The notes under the pieces: model-generated | Databases searched by the model: none | The model's input: only the letters and a program-made list of their open reading frames with translations | Told to the model about the DNA's origin: nothing | Assembly (NCBI RefSeq): GCF_008831285.2 | Contig: NC_045145.1 | Coordinates: 15,206,040 to 15,270,039, forward strand | Length of the DNA: 64,000 bases | From: Nymphaea colorata | Taxonomy: Eukaryota; Streptophyta; Magnoliopsida; Nymphaeales; Nymphaeaceae | Direction of reading: 5' to 3' | In this document: positions 46,301-58,171 of the stretch, piece after piece | How positions within the stretch are numbered: position 1 is the stretch's first letter | Layout of the letters: every line of letters starts with the position of its first letter | Position numbers and translations under genes: made by a program

Positions 46301-49300
46301 AATGTCTCTAATCGTGTGACACGCCAATACCCCAATGAGATGGATAATTTTCTGCGTGTATCATTTATTGATGAAGACTCGGAGAAGATAAGATCAACCG
46401 ACTTGTCTCAACGAGCAACAGTCGTAGACGGTCAGAGTTCAACTTTGTCTCATAAAGCAGTGACTCCAGATGATCAAAATCTGACACCTATATACAAAAG
46501 AGTGTTGTCTACTTTGACAGATGGCATAGGGATTGGCGATAAGAGGTTTGAATTCCTTGCTTACTCATCCAGCCAGCTTAGAGAGAATTCTTTGTGGATG
46601 TTTGCATCACACCCTGAACTTAGTGCAGATGACATTAGACGGTGGATGGGTGATTTTAGTTCCATTAGAAATGTTGCAAAATATGCCGCCAGATTGGGGC
46701 AGTCATTCAGCTCATCAACTGAAACACTGAATGTTGATGCACATGAAACTGAAAATATTCCTGATGTAGTAAATGATAAGTATAACTTTTCTGATGGAAT
46801 AGGAAAGATCTCTCCTTCATTTGCTAAAGAAGTGGCAAAAAAATGTGGCTGTAAAGTAACACCTTCTGCTTTCCAGATAAGATATGGGGGTTGCAAGGGT
46901 GTTGTTGCTATTGATCCTACATCAAATTGTGATCTGTCATTGAGAAAAAGCATGTGCAAGTACAAATCGGACAACACCCAGGTGGATGTTTTAGCTTGGA
47001 GCAAGTACCAGCCATGTTTCCTGAATCGCCAGATAATAAATCTCTTGTCAACATTGGGGGTTAAAGATAACGTTTTTGAAATGAAACAAAATGAAGTTGT
47101 TGTTCAGCTAGATAAAATTTTGACAGATGCAGAAATTGCGTTGAAAGCTCTCGAACTCATGCCTTCAAGTGAAAACACATATGTCCTTTCAGAGATGCTG
47201 CACTGTGGTTACCTGCAGGATTCAGAACCATTTCTTTCGATGATGCTGCAAACATTGCAGGCAACTAAATTGTTTGACCTTAGGAAGAAAACAAAGATAT
47301 TCATTCCTGAGGGAAGAACTATGATGGGTTGCATGGATGAAACTAGAACGCTGGAATATGGCCAGATTTTTGTACAATATTCTGGAGTTGGGAAAGCAGA
47401 GAGGCGTCACTCTTCCATTGTTAAGGGATCAGTTGTAGTTGCCAAAAACCCTTGCCTGCACCCTGGTGACGTTCGTGTTTTGCAGGCTGTCGATGTTCCA
47501 GCTCTGCATCATATGGTTGACTGTGTTGTCTTCCCACAGAAGGGAAAAAGGTACGATGGTCTATATGCAGTACTGTGATATATTTCTTATACAAACTGAG
47601 CCATATAGTTCTCAAGCTGTCTAATGTATGAAGTTACAATTTTAAGTTTAAGAGGCATGCACAAATGCAAAGCTGGTTCAAAGATTTTCATTAGATAAGC
47701 GTTCTTTCCTTAGGAACATGGTAATGGAAGGTCCGTATGCTTCTCAAAGAAGATTCTCCAATGCATTCATTTCTAATATGACAAAAGTAACTGGGTCAGG
47801 TGGATTGTTGGGGTGTCTGATCCGAGGATTGTAAATGTCATGGATGCCTCTTGTTGTTGTACATGAAGTGTCATTTACTGCTTTGTTAGGGATCATCGCT
47901 TCAAAGTATTTTGTTTGGGGATGGATAGCAAGTCAACTGACTTTGACAACTAATAGATTCTCAAGGCCAATCCATGTAATTTTATTTGTTGATCATGGTA
48001 GATTCAACATTTAGGTCTAGTAGGAAACAAAGGCAATAGTTGAGGGGAGCAAAGAGATACGTTTCATTCAAAATATGGTGGGCATAAGATGTCAAACATG
48101 CATGTATAAGAAAACATGAAATTCATACTGATTTATACACAAGAAAACTTATTTTCTGCATAATCCCTGCTTCCTTGTATCATTCACCATAAATAACATC
48201 GTGAAAGATGTATATGTTGGAGGCAACCATGGTGCTACTTCATTTTGTTATTTTCCGTTTAACATGCATCCGGTGTCCACCGGTCTCTTCTTTTTATCTG
48301 AATAGAATTTACCATTTCTTTGAAAAAAGAACATTATGATCTTTAATCGAGAAGGCTTTTTTTTTTGTGGACGTCAGTGGTCGAACCATTCTGTTACTAA
48401 CTTTGACATTATGATTTCAAGGCCGCATCCAAATGAATGTTCTGGGAGTGATTTGGATGGGGATTTGTATTTTGTGAGTTGGGATCCTGCCCTTATTCCA
48501 CCACGGCAAATTGATCCCATGGATTATGATCCTGCACCACCAAAACTTCTTGATCATGATGTCTCAATTCAGGTATTTGTCTTGTAAACCAGCTGTGCTA
48601 ATTGGTCACCGTTGTTCAATTGATATGGGCACGGTGAAACTGAAATTTCTTCTGATAGCGCACAAGTTACCAGCATTGAGAATTGTTATGTTTTTGTCAC
48701 CTATTGAAGCCTTAATTGGTCTAGGTAAACATTAATTAGTAAAGAAATGTAGTAGTTTGCTTTAATAATTTTCAAGAATGCTGCAAGTAGGTAGCAACTG
48801 GGATCATGTTGGCCAACTTACCTCACGCTTGAGATAAACAAGTTACCTGTTCCAGTGTCTCAGAATTTGGTTTATTCAATGCTTGGTCGTCTTCCTGGAA
48901 TAACATTTTTTTTTTCTCTGAAAAGGTTTTGCCATGTTTCTTTCCTTGTCTTGTTTTCTGAATTAGCTAGCCATTAATCTGGTCCCCTACGAAACACACT
49001 CACTGGCAGGATATCCAAGAGTACTTTGCGAACTATATGATCAATGATAGCATGGGCATGATTTCAAATGCCCACACTGTATTTGCTGATAAGGAACCTG
49101 AGAAGGCGGAGAGTAAGCCATGCATAGAACTTGCCAAGCTGTTCTCAGCTGCAGTCGACTTCCCCAAGACTGGCATTCCTGCTTTGTTGCCGCCCCATCT
49201 CCGAGTCCGAGAATACCCCGATTTCATGGAAAAACCTGATAAGCCCACATATGAGTCCAAAGGCATAATTGGGAAACTTTTCAGGGAGATAAAGGATAAG

Positions 49301-49867
49301 CCACAGGAAGTTCCTGTTTCATCATTCACGAAGAGGGTTGCCTGGCAAGCATATGATCATGACTTGGAGGTTGATGGATATGAGGCCTACCTGGATGATG
49401 CTTACTATTTCAAAAGCAAATACGATCACAAGATAGCCAGCCTCATGCACCATTATAGAATTAAAACAGAAGCTGAGTTACTCTGGGGCAGGGTGGTCTC
49501 CCTGTCTGGATCTTCCAAGAGGAGCAGAGATGCTGAAGGTGTGCCCTTGGCTGTGAAGACTCTTAGGAAGGAAGCAAGAGACTGGTTTTCTAAAAAGTCT
49601 GGCAAGCCTGGGAAGCATGGTGATGGTCATGAGGACCAGTCTTCTGCAAAAGCTTCTGCTTGGTATCACGTCACGTATCACCCGGATTACTGGGGAGCCT
49701 ACAGTGAGGAGAATCAACCACATTTCATCAGCTTCCCCTGGTGTGTCTACGACAGGCTTATAGCCATAAAGAAAGATAAGATCAAAGCTGCTAATGCCAG
49801 GGGCAGGTCTGAGAAGGGCAAGGATGCCCAATTGAGGCACATCCTGAACTCACTGAGGTTCAAGTGA
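39284..49867 (+). CDS. RNA-dependent RNA polymerase 1, copy 1 (RDR1-1), with a copia insertion in intron 1
   Basis: Converts single-stranded RNA to dsRNA that Dicer-like enzymes cut into siRNAs; RDR1 is the salicylate- and virus-inducible plant member. Exons are 39284-39811, 45665-47550, 48422-48572 and 49010-49867, in phase, giving 1,140 aa (family about 1,100-1,130). The N-terminal RRM-like region is about residues 1-60 (GGRSVQVSGFPAG). The RdRP core includes FSDGIGKIS and the catalytic DLDGD at residues 815-819, which lies on the small third exon as in RDR1-2. The C-terminus carries HVTYHPDYWGAYSEEN and FISFPWCVYD. Two diverged 14-aa units occur near residues 440-467 ahead of NLTPIYK-VLSTL. 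No frameshift or stop is seen. Intron 1 is 5,853 bp because of a 4.66-kb retrotransposon in reverse orientation, versus 843 bp in RDR1-2. Splicing may still work, but expression could be altered. Confidence 0.93.
40269..40315. repeat. (TA)n microsatellite in RDR1-1 intron 1
   Basis: About 23 TA units, 80 bp left of the copia insertion site. Confidence 0.95.
40396..40651 (-). repeat. 3' LTR of the copia element
   Basis: A 256-bp direct repeat with TG/CA ends. Read base by base it equals the LTR at 44,796-45,051. Because the element lies on the minus strand, this left copy is its 3' LTR. The RNase H frame runs a few bases into it. Confidence 0.97.
40646..41110 (-). pseudogene. Copia RNase H segment of pol (third frame)
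   Basis: RNase H-like sequence with CIDTRRSTSGYC, SSAEAEYRA and the C-terminal DQTADVLTKAL, which are typical of copia pol. It is out of frame with the upstream reverse transcriptase: a small deletion at about 41,106-41,108 removes bases just after the YSDAD motif. Confidence 0.85.
40652..40662 (-). other. Polypurine tract of the copia element
   Basis: On the minus strand the sequence TTGAGGGGGAG abuts the 3' LTR and primes plus-strand DNA synthesis in this element class. It also encodes the last residues of the RNase H frame. Confidence 0.85.
41097..42998 (-). pseudogene. Copia integrase C-terminus and reverse transcriptase segment of pol
   Basis: An open stretch of 633 codons. It begins with the end of the integrase (AYLINRLPSRVL, GCVCFIHN, FLGYS), passes a low-complexity linker and continues into the reverse transcriptase. 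The RT shows WVYTIKYKPDGSVERYKARL, LDVKNAFLNGDL, LYGLKQSPRAW and the catalytic YVDD at 41,604-41,615. The linker includes a 12-aa tandem duplication (42,511-42,582). It is shifted against the protease-integrase frame at a run of five C on the plus strand, 42,992-42,996. The RT residues look intact, but the polyprotein is broken. Confidence 0.9.
42511..42582 (-). repeat. 36-bp tandem duplication in the copia pol linker
   Basis: Two adjacent 36-bp units (42,511-42,546 and 42,547-42,582) differ at one base and encode a repeated GPSSEVHEQEKN peptide between integrase and reverse transcriptase. Confidence 0.95.
42980..44110 (-). pseudogene. Copia protease and integrase segment of pol
   Basis: An open stretch of 376 codons. 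It carries the aspartic protease motif WIIDSGATHHMTG (Asp-Ser-Gly at 43,946-43,954), the integrase zinc-binding His/Cys pairs (RWHERLGH and CDVCHLAK) and the core acidic residues in IHSDVWGP, FRSDNAREY and NGVAERKNRQLL. No ATG opens it, as expected of the middle of a gag-pol polyprotein. It terminates early after KKYWG because of the frameshift at 42,992-42,996. Confidence 0.9.
44111..44782 (-). pseudogene. Copia leader with gag almost entirely missing
   Basis: Only about 670 bp separate the protease frame from the primer binding site, and they hold no gag capsid frame. A short minus-strand stretch near 44,205-44,250 can be read as CKKRWLVRD, which could be a decayed remnant of the gag CCHC zinc knuckle. 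That reading is weak inference. The rest is leader plus a GCC-triplet block. Confidence 0.6.
44515..44740. repeat. Imperfect GGC/GCC trinucleotide block
   Basis: Dense GGC, GGT and GCA triplets on the plus strand give Gly-rich, Ala-rich and Ser-Gly readings in the three frames and Ala-rich or Thr-rich readings on the minus strand. It sits in the leader of the retrotransposon, where gag should begin. It is probably non-coding simple sequence. Confidence 0.85.
44783..44795 (-). other. Primer binding site (initiator Met-tRNA type)
   Basis: On the minus strand TGGTATCAGAGCC directly follows the 5' LTR. It is complementary to the 3' end of the initiator methionine tRNA, the standard primer of plant copia elements. 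Confidence 0.93.
44796..45051 (-). repeat. 5' LTR of the copia element
   Basis: Reads as identical to the LTR at 40,396-40,651. It is the 5' LTR for the minus-strand element and would drive transcription antisense to RDR1-1. Confidence 0.97.
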
Positions 49868-50601
49868 ATGCCGCTGGGGACTCGTCTGGCTCATCAGTAG
49901 TTCTGCTGGGGGCTCGTTTGGCTGATCAATGGTTTAGTATATAGTCCATGGGTTGCTTCTCTGTGTTAGTGTTTTACATTTGTTGAAAAACAGACCTCAT
50001 GATGTGTGGGTGTGGAGGAAAATGATGTGTTGATGTGTGGTTTGTAATTGCTTTTACTTTCTAATGTACAGTTTGCGATAGTTATCAGGAAGAATCTCGC
50101 TTCTTTCTTTACGTAGTCTCCGTATCCCAACAAAGTGATCATACATCAGCTTCTTTGGACTAGCCGGCAAGAAAATGCATGGACTCGAAGAGAGCAGTGA
50201 TTGCGTCTTCCTCTTATCTAAGTTGAAACACTTTTTAATCTCTCTCTCTCTCTCTCTCTCTCTCTATGAGCTTTTCTGATCGTTCTTTTCTACAGTCAGA
50301 TTGAGAAAGGAGTTGTTCATGTTTTATAAAATAGCAGCATAGTAACAAGAAACACATTTAAAAAAAAAAATGTTACTATGAATAGTAAACACTCTCTCTA
50401 GGCTTACAAACGAGACGATTTTCCTACCCCACCAAATCATCCCCGACGCCGACTCCCTCCGTACGTGACTGATTGGTTGCTGCCCACTGAAACTTTCAAA
50501 GGTGCCACCCGGCCATTCCTTTTCCTTGGGAGCGAAGTAACCGCCTGAGATTCTCGAGCCTTTTCTTTTTCTCTTTTTCACCTCAATAACTTTTTTTATT
50601 A

Positions 50602-50643
<42 letters not shown>

Positions 50644-51680
50644 GGTGGGACGGGTGAGTTTCATCTATCAACTCTTAACAGATTTGAGACTGAAAAATGC
50701 GCCCAAGACTCCCGGTGCATTCTCCATCGTTATTATTCGCTATATCCATCTTTTGGTTACTATAATCATACTTAGCATAGTTTTCGGTAAACCTTTACGT
50801 GTTTAATTTATATATTTAAAAATATTCGGTTTCACCAACTTAATTTTTTTAGAATTTGCGTAGCTTTTATAAAGGAGAATGATCTTAAATAACGGATTTA
50901 ATGTTGATTACTAGTTTCGAAAATGCAGTTTGGTATTAGTCAAAGCCAATTTTCTAAAACCCCTTTTTCCAAGGCTTGCCATCTGATTGCATTAGTATTT
51001 TTTAATGTTTATTTAGAAAAACTCAAAGGTCTTGATTATGACCTTTTGCAATTCAAAAGAACAATACAATTGAAATTAGATAATAACAACGAGATCCAAA
51101 CCTCGAACCAAGAGGTCTTGCCACAATTGCACCATGCCCTTTAAGGTTTGTGTTAACACCTTTTACCAACATTTCACTTTATGTTTCAATTAAGGTCGTT
51201 AAAATTTAATTTATTCTCTCTTGAAAAATTGTATAAAAATAATTTTTTTTGTAAATTCATAAGAAATTACAATTCTGCTTATTAGATTCAATTTCTAAAT
51301 TGAATATATCACTGACTTAACGGGGTTCAATCGTAAGGCTCATGTGAAATGATTTTTCCTAGTGAATGTTGTTCTGGAATCTTTTTCTGTAAAAGGTGTT
51401 CCTGTTTTTACGGCCGTCCATCTTTAAATAAAAAGAAAAATTGGGCAGTTAACTTTTAGTCTTCAAATAACTAACCCTATGTTTGGATGGTGAAGGGAAA
51501 GGGAGGAAAAAAAAAATGGATGAAAGGGGAAAAGGAGCCACTTTTTCTTCTTTTCTTTTCTTCAATATTAATTAGTCACCTTTCCTTCCATTCTTTTCCC
51601 TCCACCCCCGTCCCCAACGGAGAGAGTCGACAGAAGTTCAAGCTCTCTCTCTCTCTCTTTTCTGTGCATGGCAACATGTC
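49868..51680. other. RDR1-1 3' UTR and spacer to RDR1-2
   Basis: No gene recognised. Contains a CT tract (about 50,240-50,265) and a TA microsatellite (50,606-50,639). The part next to 51,680 should hold the RDR1-2 promoter. Confidence 0.5.
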
Positions 51681-52565
51681 ATGGCCTTCTTAGCGGGCAA
51701 CCATGAGGTCTTCTTTCTGAGCGGCTTGATCACAGACAGATTTTAGCTTATCCGATCGACGTAAAACCTCCCGTCTCTTTTCGCCTTCAGGGTAGAGAAC
51801 GAGTGACCGCCAGTAAGCAGTTTCGAGATTCTGGTGGTAATTCTTCTTGTTCTTGTTCTTCTTCTTCAAGGTACGTGTTCGAGAGTTTACGAGAAGACGC
51901 CCGATCTGGCCCTGGTTTTCGAGAGAAAGATAAAAAATACTTCGGATTTTTTTTTCTTTTTTGGGGAGGAATGCCGTTTGGGTTTGGTTAGTTCTCCTTA
52001 GGCCGTATTTAGTGAAAGAATGAGTTCGACAAGTGAATGGATGGAACGAACTGCTCAATGTTTGCGAGGACGAGAGACGCCGATTGTTGTTAGAAGTAGG
52101 TGACAGTGAGAAAGACGAAAAGGCAACAGGATCGGTTAAACTTCCCTTCCTAGTTCAGTTACTTTTTTCAGCCTAGGTAAGAGGAGTAAGCAAGATTCTG
52201 TCTCTTGAAGGTAAACTCTTAATGAAGTTCTAAAGACGCATGGCGCAGGTTTTCTGCTCTTTCCCTCTCTCTCTTTTCGCTTTTTCTGGTGTCTCGTGGG
52301 AAGGTCGCTCGCGTCAAATCATTTCCCCTGTTTTTCACGCTTCTACTCAGCTTGAAGCTTATTAAAATTTCCATATCTTGTGCCTTGATTTCAAGATTTG
52401 AATGACAATGGCTTGCGATTCCTTCTCTTATCGGTTTCCAAAACGTCGACCAATGGCTACGGGGTCTTGATTATACTTACTGAGCGCATCATTTGATTGA
52501 ATTAGCTAAACATGACCGGGATTAATGTCTGAGCTCTTTGGTGTAGATTTAAATGTCCTGATACC
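51681..52565 (+). promoter_or_regulatory. Probable 5' leader of RDR1-2 with leader intron
   Basis: A non-coding first exon similar to that of RDR1-1 (about 51,690-51,850) appears to end at a good donor, CTTCAAG|GTACGTG, at 51,870. The acceptor ahead of the ATG at 52,566 is uncertain; TTGGTGTAG near 52,547 is a candidate. A leader intron in both copies suggests it was present before the duplication. Confidence 0.45.
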
Positions 52566-55500
52566 ATGGGAGGACGGAGCATTCAGGTTTCTGGTTTTCC
52601 TGCCGGTGTTGATGCTGATACTGTTAAGAACTTTCTGGAATCGTATACAGGATCGGGGACCGTTTATGCATGCAAAGTCAGGGAACCAAAGCAAGGCCGG
52701 AGCAAAAGAGTTTTTGCGATGGTTCAGTTCACCACTAAGAGAGATGCTGAACTTATTACTTCTCTAGCACAGCCTCGTGCTTTGTACTATGGGTCATCCT
52801 ATCTTACTGCTCGGAATTTGGAGAGAGATGTTGTTCCACAACCAAGAACCCCATTTTTTTCTCTGGAAAAAGTAGTGTTACACTTCGGATGCCTTATTTC
52901 AAAACAAACATATTACATTCTATATACGAAGTCAATTGTGAAGGTGGAGTTCGGCTTCGGTTTGCGGAGAATATACTTCTTTCTTGCTTGTGGAGACGTT
53001 GAATACAAGCTTGACCTCTATTATGAGAATGTGTGGCAAGTTCAGCTGCGACACCAGAGAGGGGTGAACAAAAGATATTTGCTTTTTCAGGTTTGATCCT
53101 TGATGACTGCTGTTACCGATCTGCGCTTTTTATGATTCTTCACTTTATTTTGTTGCTGTTCCTGTTCCTGTTCCTTTGCAGCAAAATTTCGGTTCCTCCG
53201 GCTTTACTTGCAATACTTACTTCTCCTTGCTCTTTTAGTTCCCATTCATGTGTAAGTTTGGCCTTGTCCTGCCTACTTACCCATCCTCAGATAGATGTGT
53301 TCCTTCTTTGATGTCTCAGCTTGTCAGCATGCATAACTGCCAGTTGTACGTCATACAGACGCGACTTGCATCTAATGTGCATTTTATCTGCAAAACCAAT
53401 TTAGAGCAGTGAAAAAATGAATAATGTGGTAGCCGTTATATACCAGATTGATCATGTTTATATATGATCTATCCAATCAGTTCTTGCCTAGTTGCCTTGA
53501 TAACTCTACTTTGTTCTGAGACATTTAGCACGCGTATACAGATTGATTCGATAATTGGAATTCCATAGTCATGATTTTATGCTTTATGTCATGTCATTGA
53601 TGGTAACATATATATTCCTAATCTGCTCTAAATGGGTTTCATACTTTACATCATAATAATAAAGTTATCCCTGCATAATTGGAAAGCTTGTGAAAGTTAT
53701 AGACTACATGAAACCTTTGGATGAGATGAAAGTCTGTAAGATAGCTTAAAGCAACACACACATTGCTCCAATTAGATCTCTCATAACTATGTTGTTACTT
53801 GTCAGGCATACTGCGACTACGAGATATGCTCAATAAACCAGTGCGAGAACGCTGGCGATTAACATTTTGAACCCTTTTTTATGATATTATCCATTAGAAA
53901 AAATCACAATCTAATCTGCATGCCTTATCGCAGCTGCAAGGTGCACCACGCATATTTGTTAAGCCTGTATGCATTACGTCAGCAATCTCTCGGATGCCAA
54001 TTCTTGACTTTTTTAAGGATCTTCCAGATGATCAGTGGATTCGAACAACAGATTTTACGCCTTTGTGTTCTATAGGGCAATCGTCAGCAGTCTGCCTGGA
54101 AATCCCAGATGGGTCTTCTTTACCAGATATCCGTGAGTACTTTGCACACTATAAAGACGTAGAGGGTGAATTCACACTACAACAAGGCTTTTCTTATTCT
54201 TGTGGTTTAAGTTTGGTTCCCGTTGTCAAACCACCAAACAGAATCAGGTTACCGTTCAAGATACTGTTCAAGATAAATTATTTGGTTCACTTTGGATATC
54301 TTGTCGGTCCGACACTTACAGATGAGTTCTATCATTTGCTGAATCCATCAGTCACACCTCTTAACTACATTGAACTGGCCCTGGAGAAACTCTCTCAATT
54401 AACAGATTGCTCCTTTGAACCTGAGAAGTGGTTGAAAGCACAGTTCAGGAAATTTAGTAGAGCTCGATATCTTCCAAAGTCTGCAGTGATTTCACTCGAA
54501 CCTGGTTTGGTTTACGTTCACAGAGTTCAAGTGACCCCTTCAAAAGTATATTTCTATGGACCAGAGATCAATGTCTCTAATCATGTGATTCGCCAATACC
54601 CTGATGAAATAGAAAATTTTCTACGTTTATCATTTATTGATGAAGATTTGGAAAAGATTCGTTCTTTTGACCTATCTCGGAGAACAACACTACCGGATGA
54701 CCAAAAATCTACTTTTCTATTGGAAACGATGTTGTCTAGTTTGGAAATAACCTTAGGTATTGGTGATAACAAGAATGAATTTCCTGCTTTCTCATCAAGC
54801 CACGTTTCTCAGAGAACCACATTTCTAGATGACCAAAATCATACTCCCATATACAGAAGGGTGCTGTCTACTTTGGAAGAAGGCATAGTTATTGGTGATA
54901 AGAAATTTGAATTTCTTGCTTTCTCATCAAGCCAGCTAAGAGATAATTCTTTGTGGATGTTTGCATCACATCCTGAACTTACTGCAGCTGACATCAGACG
55001 AAAGATGGGTGATTTTAGTTCCATTAGAAATATCGCTAAATATGCAGCGAGGGTGGGGCAGTCATTGAGCTCGTCGACTGAAACTTTGAAAGTGCCTCCA
55101 TCTGAAGTTGAAAATATTCCAGATGTAAAAAGTGGTCAATATGTTTTTTCTGATGGGATAGGAAAGATTTCTTCAGCATTTGCGCGCAAGGTGGCAGAAA
55201 AATGTAGTTGCAATCGAAGGATACCTTCTGCCTTCCAAATTAGATACGGGGGCTACAAAGGTGTTGTTGCTGTCGACCCCACATCAAATTTTAAGTTGTC
55301 CTTGAGAAAGAGCATGTGCAAGTACATGTCAAATGACACTCATCTGAATGTTTTAGCTTGGACTAAGTACCAGCCCTGTTTCTTGAATCGTCAAATAATA
55401 AACCTCTTGTCAACTCTGGGGGTTGAAGATCGCATCTTTGAAATTAAGCAAAAGGAAGCACTAGATCAGCTGGATAAAATTTTAATAGATGCAAAGGTTG

Positions 55501-58171
55501 CACTGGAGGCCATTGAGCTCATGGCTCCAAGTGAAAATATGAAGGTTCTTACGGAAATGCTACATTGTGGATACATGCCAAATTCTGAGCCATTTCTTTC
55601 GATGATGCTGGAAACATTTCGAGCAACCAAGTTACTAGAGCTTAGGAGAAAAGCAAGAGTATTTGTCCCTGAAGGAAGATCCATGATGGGTTGCATGGAC
55701 GAAACTAGATCCTTAGACTATGGTCAGGTTTTTGTTCAGTATTCTGGTGCTGGAGATGCAGAGTGTCAATGCACTCGTGTTGTTGAGGGATTAGTTGTTG
55801 TTGCTAAAAATCCTTGCCTACACCCTGGTGATGTGCGTGTCTTGTGGGCTACCAATATTCCAGCCTTGCACCATATGGTTGACTGTATTGTCTTTCCTCA
55901 GAAAGGGAGAAGGTACAATAATCTATATGCACCCCTCCCACGCTACCGTCTCTTTATCATTGCTGTTATTATGCAAAGTAGACATGTTGCTCCTTATTTG
56001 TCTATTAGGAAGGTCACTTAATACATTGTTTGGAATGACTTATAAATTCTACAAAATGACAAATGGACGCCTAACGGAGTCTAAAACTGTTGTGCATGAT
56101 TGAGGACCATGGCAATGAAAACATTGAAAACCCCGCTTGCTCTCAGGAGGGTGGGAGTTCATCCTGCAAAGTGGAATAGTCCAATCATTTATACGTTACA
56201 GACCACACAATGAATAGCTGTCTTACATACTATCGTTTTGCTCTTTTTTTGTTTTGTGTGACCGACAACTTCGTTGCAATAATTCCCTCGTGATTTCTTG
56301 TACCGTCAAATCAATGAAGTAACAATTTTAGTAAAAGCCAATCCGCAATGTCGCGAAAAGTGGTTAATCATCTACTTTAAATTGTCTTAAGATTGGTACC
56401 AAAGCTTAGTTCAAAATATATGACATCCTGAGATGTCGCGCATGCATAAATAAGAAAAGTGGAAGTTATAAAAACACAAAAGTAGCATATTAGCTAATAA
56501 TATACATCAATTGTTGGTTTGAAATTTTGAATATACGGCTGCATAAGATGTGGCACAGTCATGAATAAGAAAAAGTGATGAAAACACAAAAAAGGTGTAT
56601 TTTGACTAATATGCATTAAGCCTTGGTAGGCATCCTTCTTATTTGTTCATCATAATTAGCATATTATCTTTGTTCTTTCCATGTACTAATAACAACGTTG
56701 TTGTTGCAAGAGAAGGCCACACCCCAATGAATGTTCAGGGAGTGATTTGGATGGAGATGTTTACTTCGTTAGTTGGGATCCTGCACTTATTCCACCTAGG
56801 CAAATCCCCCCTATGGACTATGATCCTGCGCCGCCAGAAGATCTGGGTCGTGATGTCTTAATCAAGGTACTCTGTTATAATAAATTACACAAAAAGGTCC
56901 TTTGCTTTTATTGAGTTCATAGAAGAAGTATTTGTGATCCCTCTCTTATTAGGATGGTGTGAGTTGTGGGCATTGAAAAGAATTACATTCTATATCAACT
57001 TCTAAAGCAGTAGAAATTGGGAAAGCATACCTACAATTGAGATTAGCAAAAGAGATTAAATTCAAAAGTGATTGGATCTTGATCGCATAATGGAAAGTTG
57101 CGTCCTGGTCAATATGTGGCATCAAGATAAACTTTTCAAGGGAAAAGATGATTCTTGGGGAAAACTCGTGGCACATGTGATGTTATTCTTTTATTCTGAT
57201 AATAAGTATGTCAACAAAATTACTATCAAATAAAGTTTTTGTTGTCTTTGCTTTGGAACTAGGTAACCATTTTAATCTGTTGCCTACTCTAATTTGCGTG
57301 CCACTAAGCATTCTTCTTGGCCTGGCCGTGATGACAGGACGTGCAAGAGTACTTTGCAAATTATATGATCAACGACAGCTTAGGTATAATTTCAAATGCC
57401 CACACAGTGTTTGCTGACAAGGAACCAATGAAGGCACAGAGTCTGCCATGCATAGAGCTTGCCAAGCTTTTCTCAGTTGCAGTTGATTTTCCCAAGACTG
57501 GTGTCCCAGCTGTTATCCCATCTCATCTCCGGGTCCAAGAATATCCGGACTTCATGGAAAAACCAGACAAGCCCACATATGAGTCCAGGGGAATAATTGG
57601 AAAACTTTTCAGGGCTGTCAAGGGTAGATCACAGGTTGCTTCAATTGCATCTTTTACAAAGAGTGTTGCCTGCAAAGCATATGATCGAGACTTGGAAGTA
57701 GATGGATATGAGGACTACTTGGATGATGCCTATTACTACAAAAGCGAATATGACCTCAAGTTGTGGAATCTCATGCAGCATTATGGGTTCAAAACAGAGG
57801 CTGAGATCATGTGTGGTAACGTGATGTTCCTCTCTGGATCTTTTAGAAGAAACAGAGATTCGGAAGCCATCCTACTGGCTGTGAGGTCTCTTAGGAAGGA
57901 AGCTAGAGCCTGGTTTGCAAAAGAGTCCAACAGGTCAGAGCAGTATGGTGATGACTATGAGGATGATCCTCTTGCAAAGGCGTCTGCTTGGTATCACGTC
58001 ACGTATCACCCAGATTACTGGGGAGCCTACAGTGAGGAGAACCAACCACATTTCATCAGCTTTCCTTGGTGTGTCTATGATAAGCTCATAACCATCAAGA
58101 AAGAGAAGCTCAGGTCTCGAAAAACCAGGGCTGCTCAGTTGAAGCACCACGTGAACTCACTAATGCTGTAA
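52566..58171 (+). CDS. RNA-dependent RNA polymerase 1, copy 2 (RDR1-2)
   Basis: Intact tandem sister of RDR1-1, with the same role in siRNA-based antiviral silencing. Exons are 52566-53090, 53934-55912, 56716-56866 and 57338-58171, giving 1,162 aa. All exon boundaries and phases match RDR1-1, and exon 3 is 151 nt in both. The N-terminal RRM-like segment begins GGRSIQVSGFPAG. The core carries FSDGIGKIS and catalytic DLDGD at residues 845-849. The C-terminus again ends with HVTYHPDYWGAYSEEN and FISFPWCVYD. Compared with RDR1-1 it carries a 44-aa tandem duplication before the LRDNSLWMF motif, which accounts for most of the extra length. The two paralogues differ at many positions, so the duplication is not very recent. 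Nothing suggests inactivation. Specialisation between copies is possible but not shown by sequence. Confidence 0.95.
54675..54938 (+). repeat. 132-bp in-frame tandem duplication in RDR1-2
   Basis: Two adjacent 132-bp units (54,675-54,806 and 54,807-54,938) encode 44 aa each. The first runs from SRRTTLPDDQ to FSSSHV and the second from SQRTTFLDDQ to FSSSQL. They share about half their residues, so the duplication is old and has stayed in frame. Confidence 0.9.

Noticed and set aside
47551-47578. Open frame running past the end of RDR1-1 exon 2
   Set aside because: The extra codons lie after a clear donor whose use joins KR to PHPNECSGSDLDGD in frame, as in RDR1-2.
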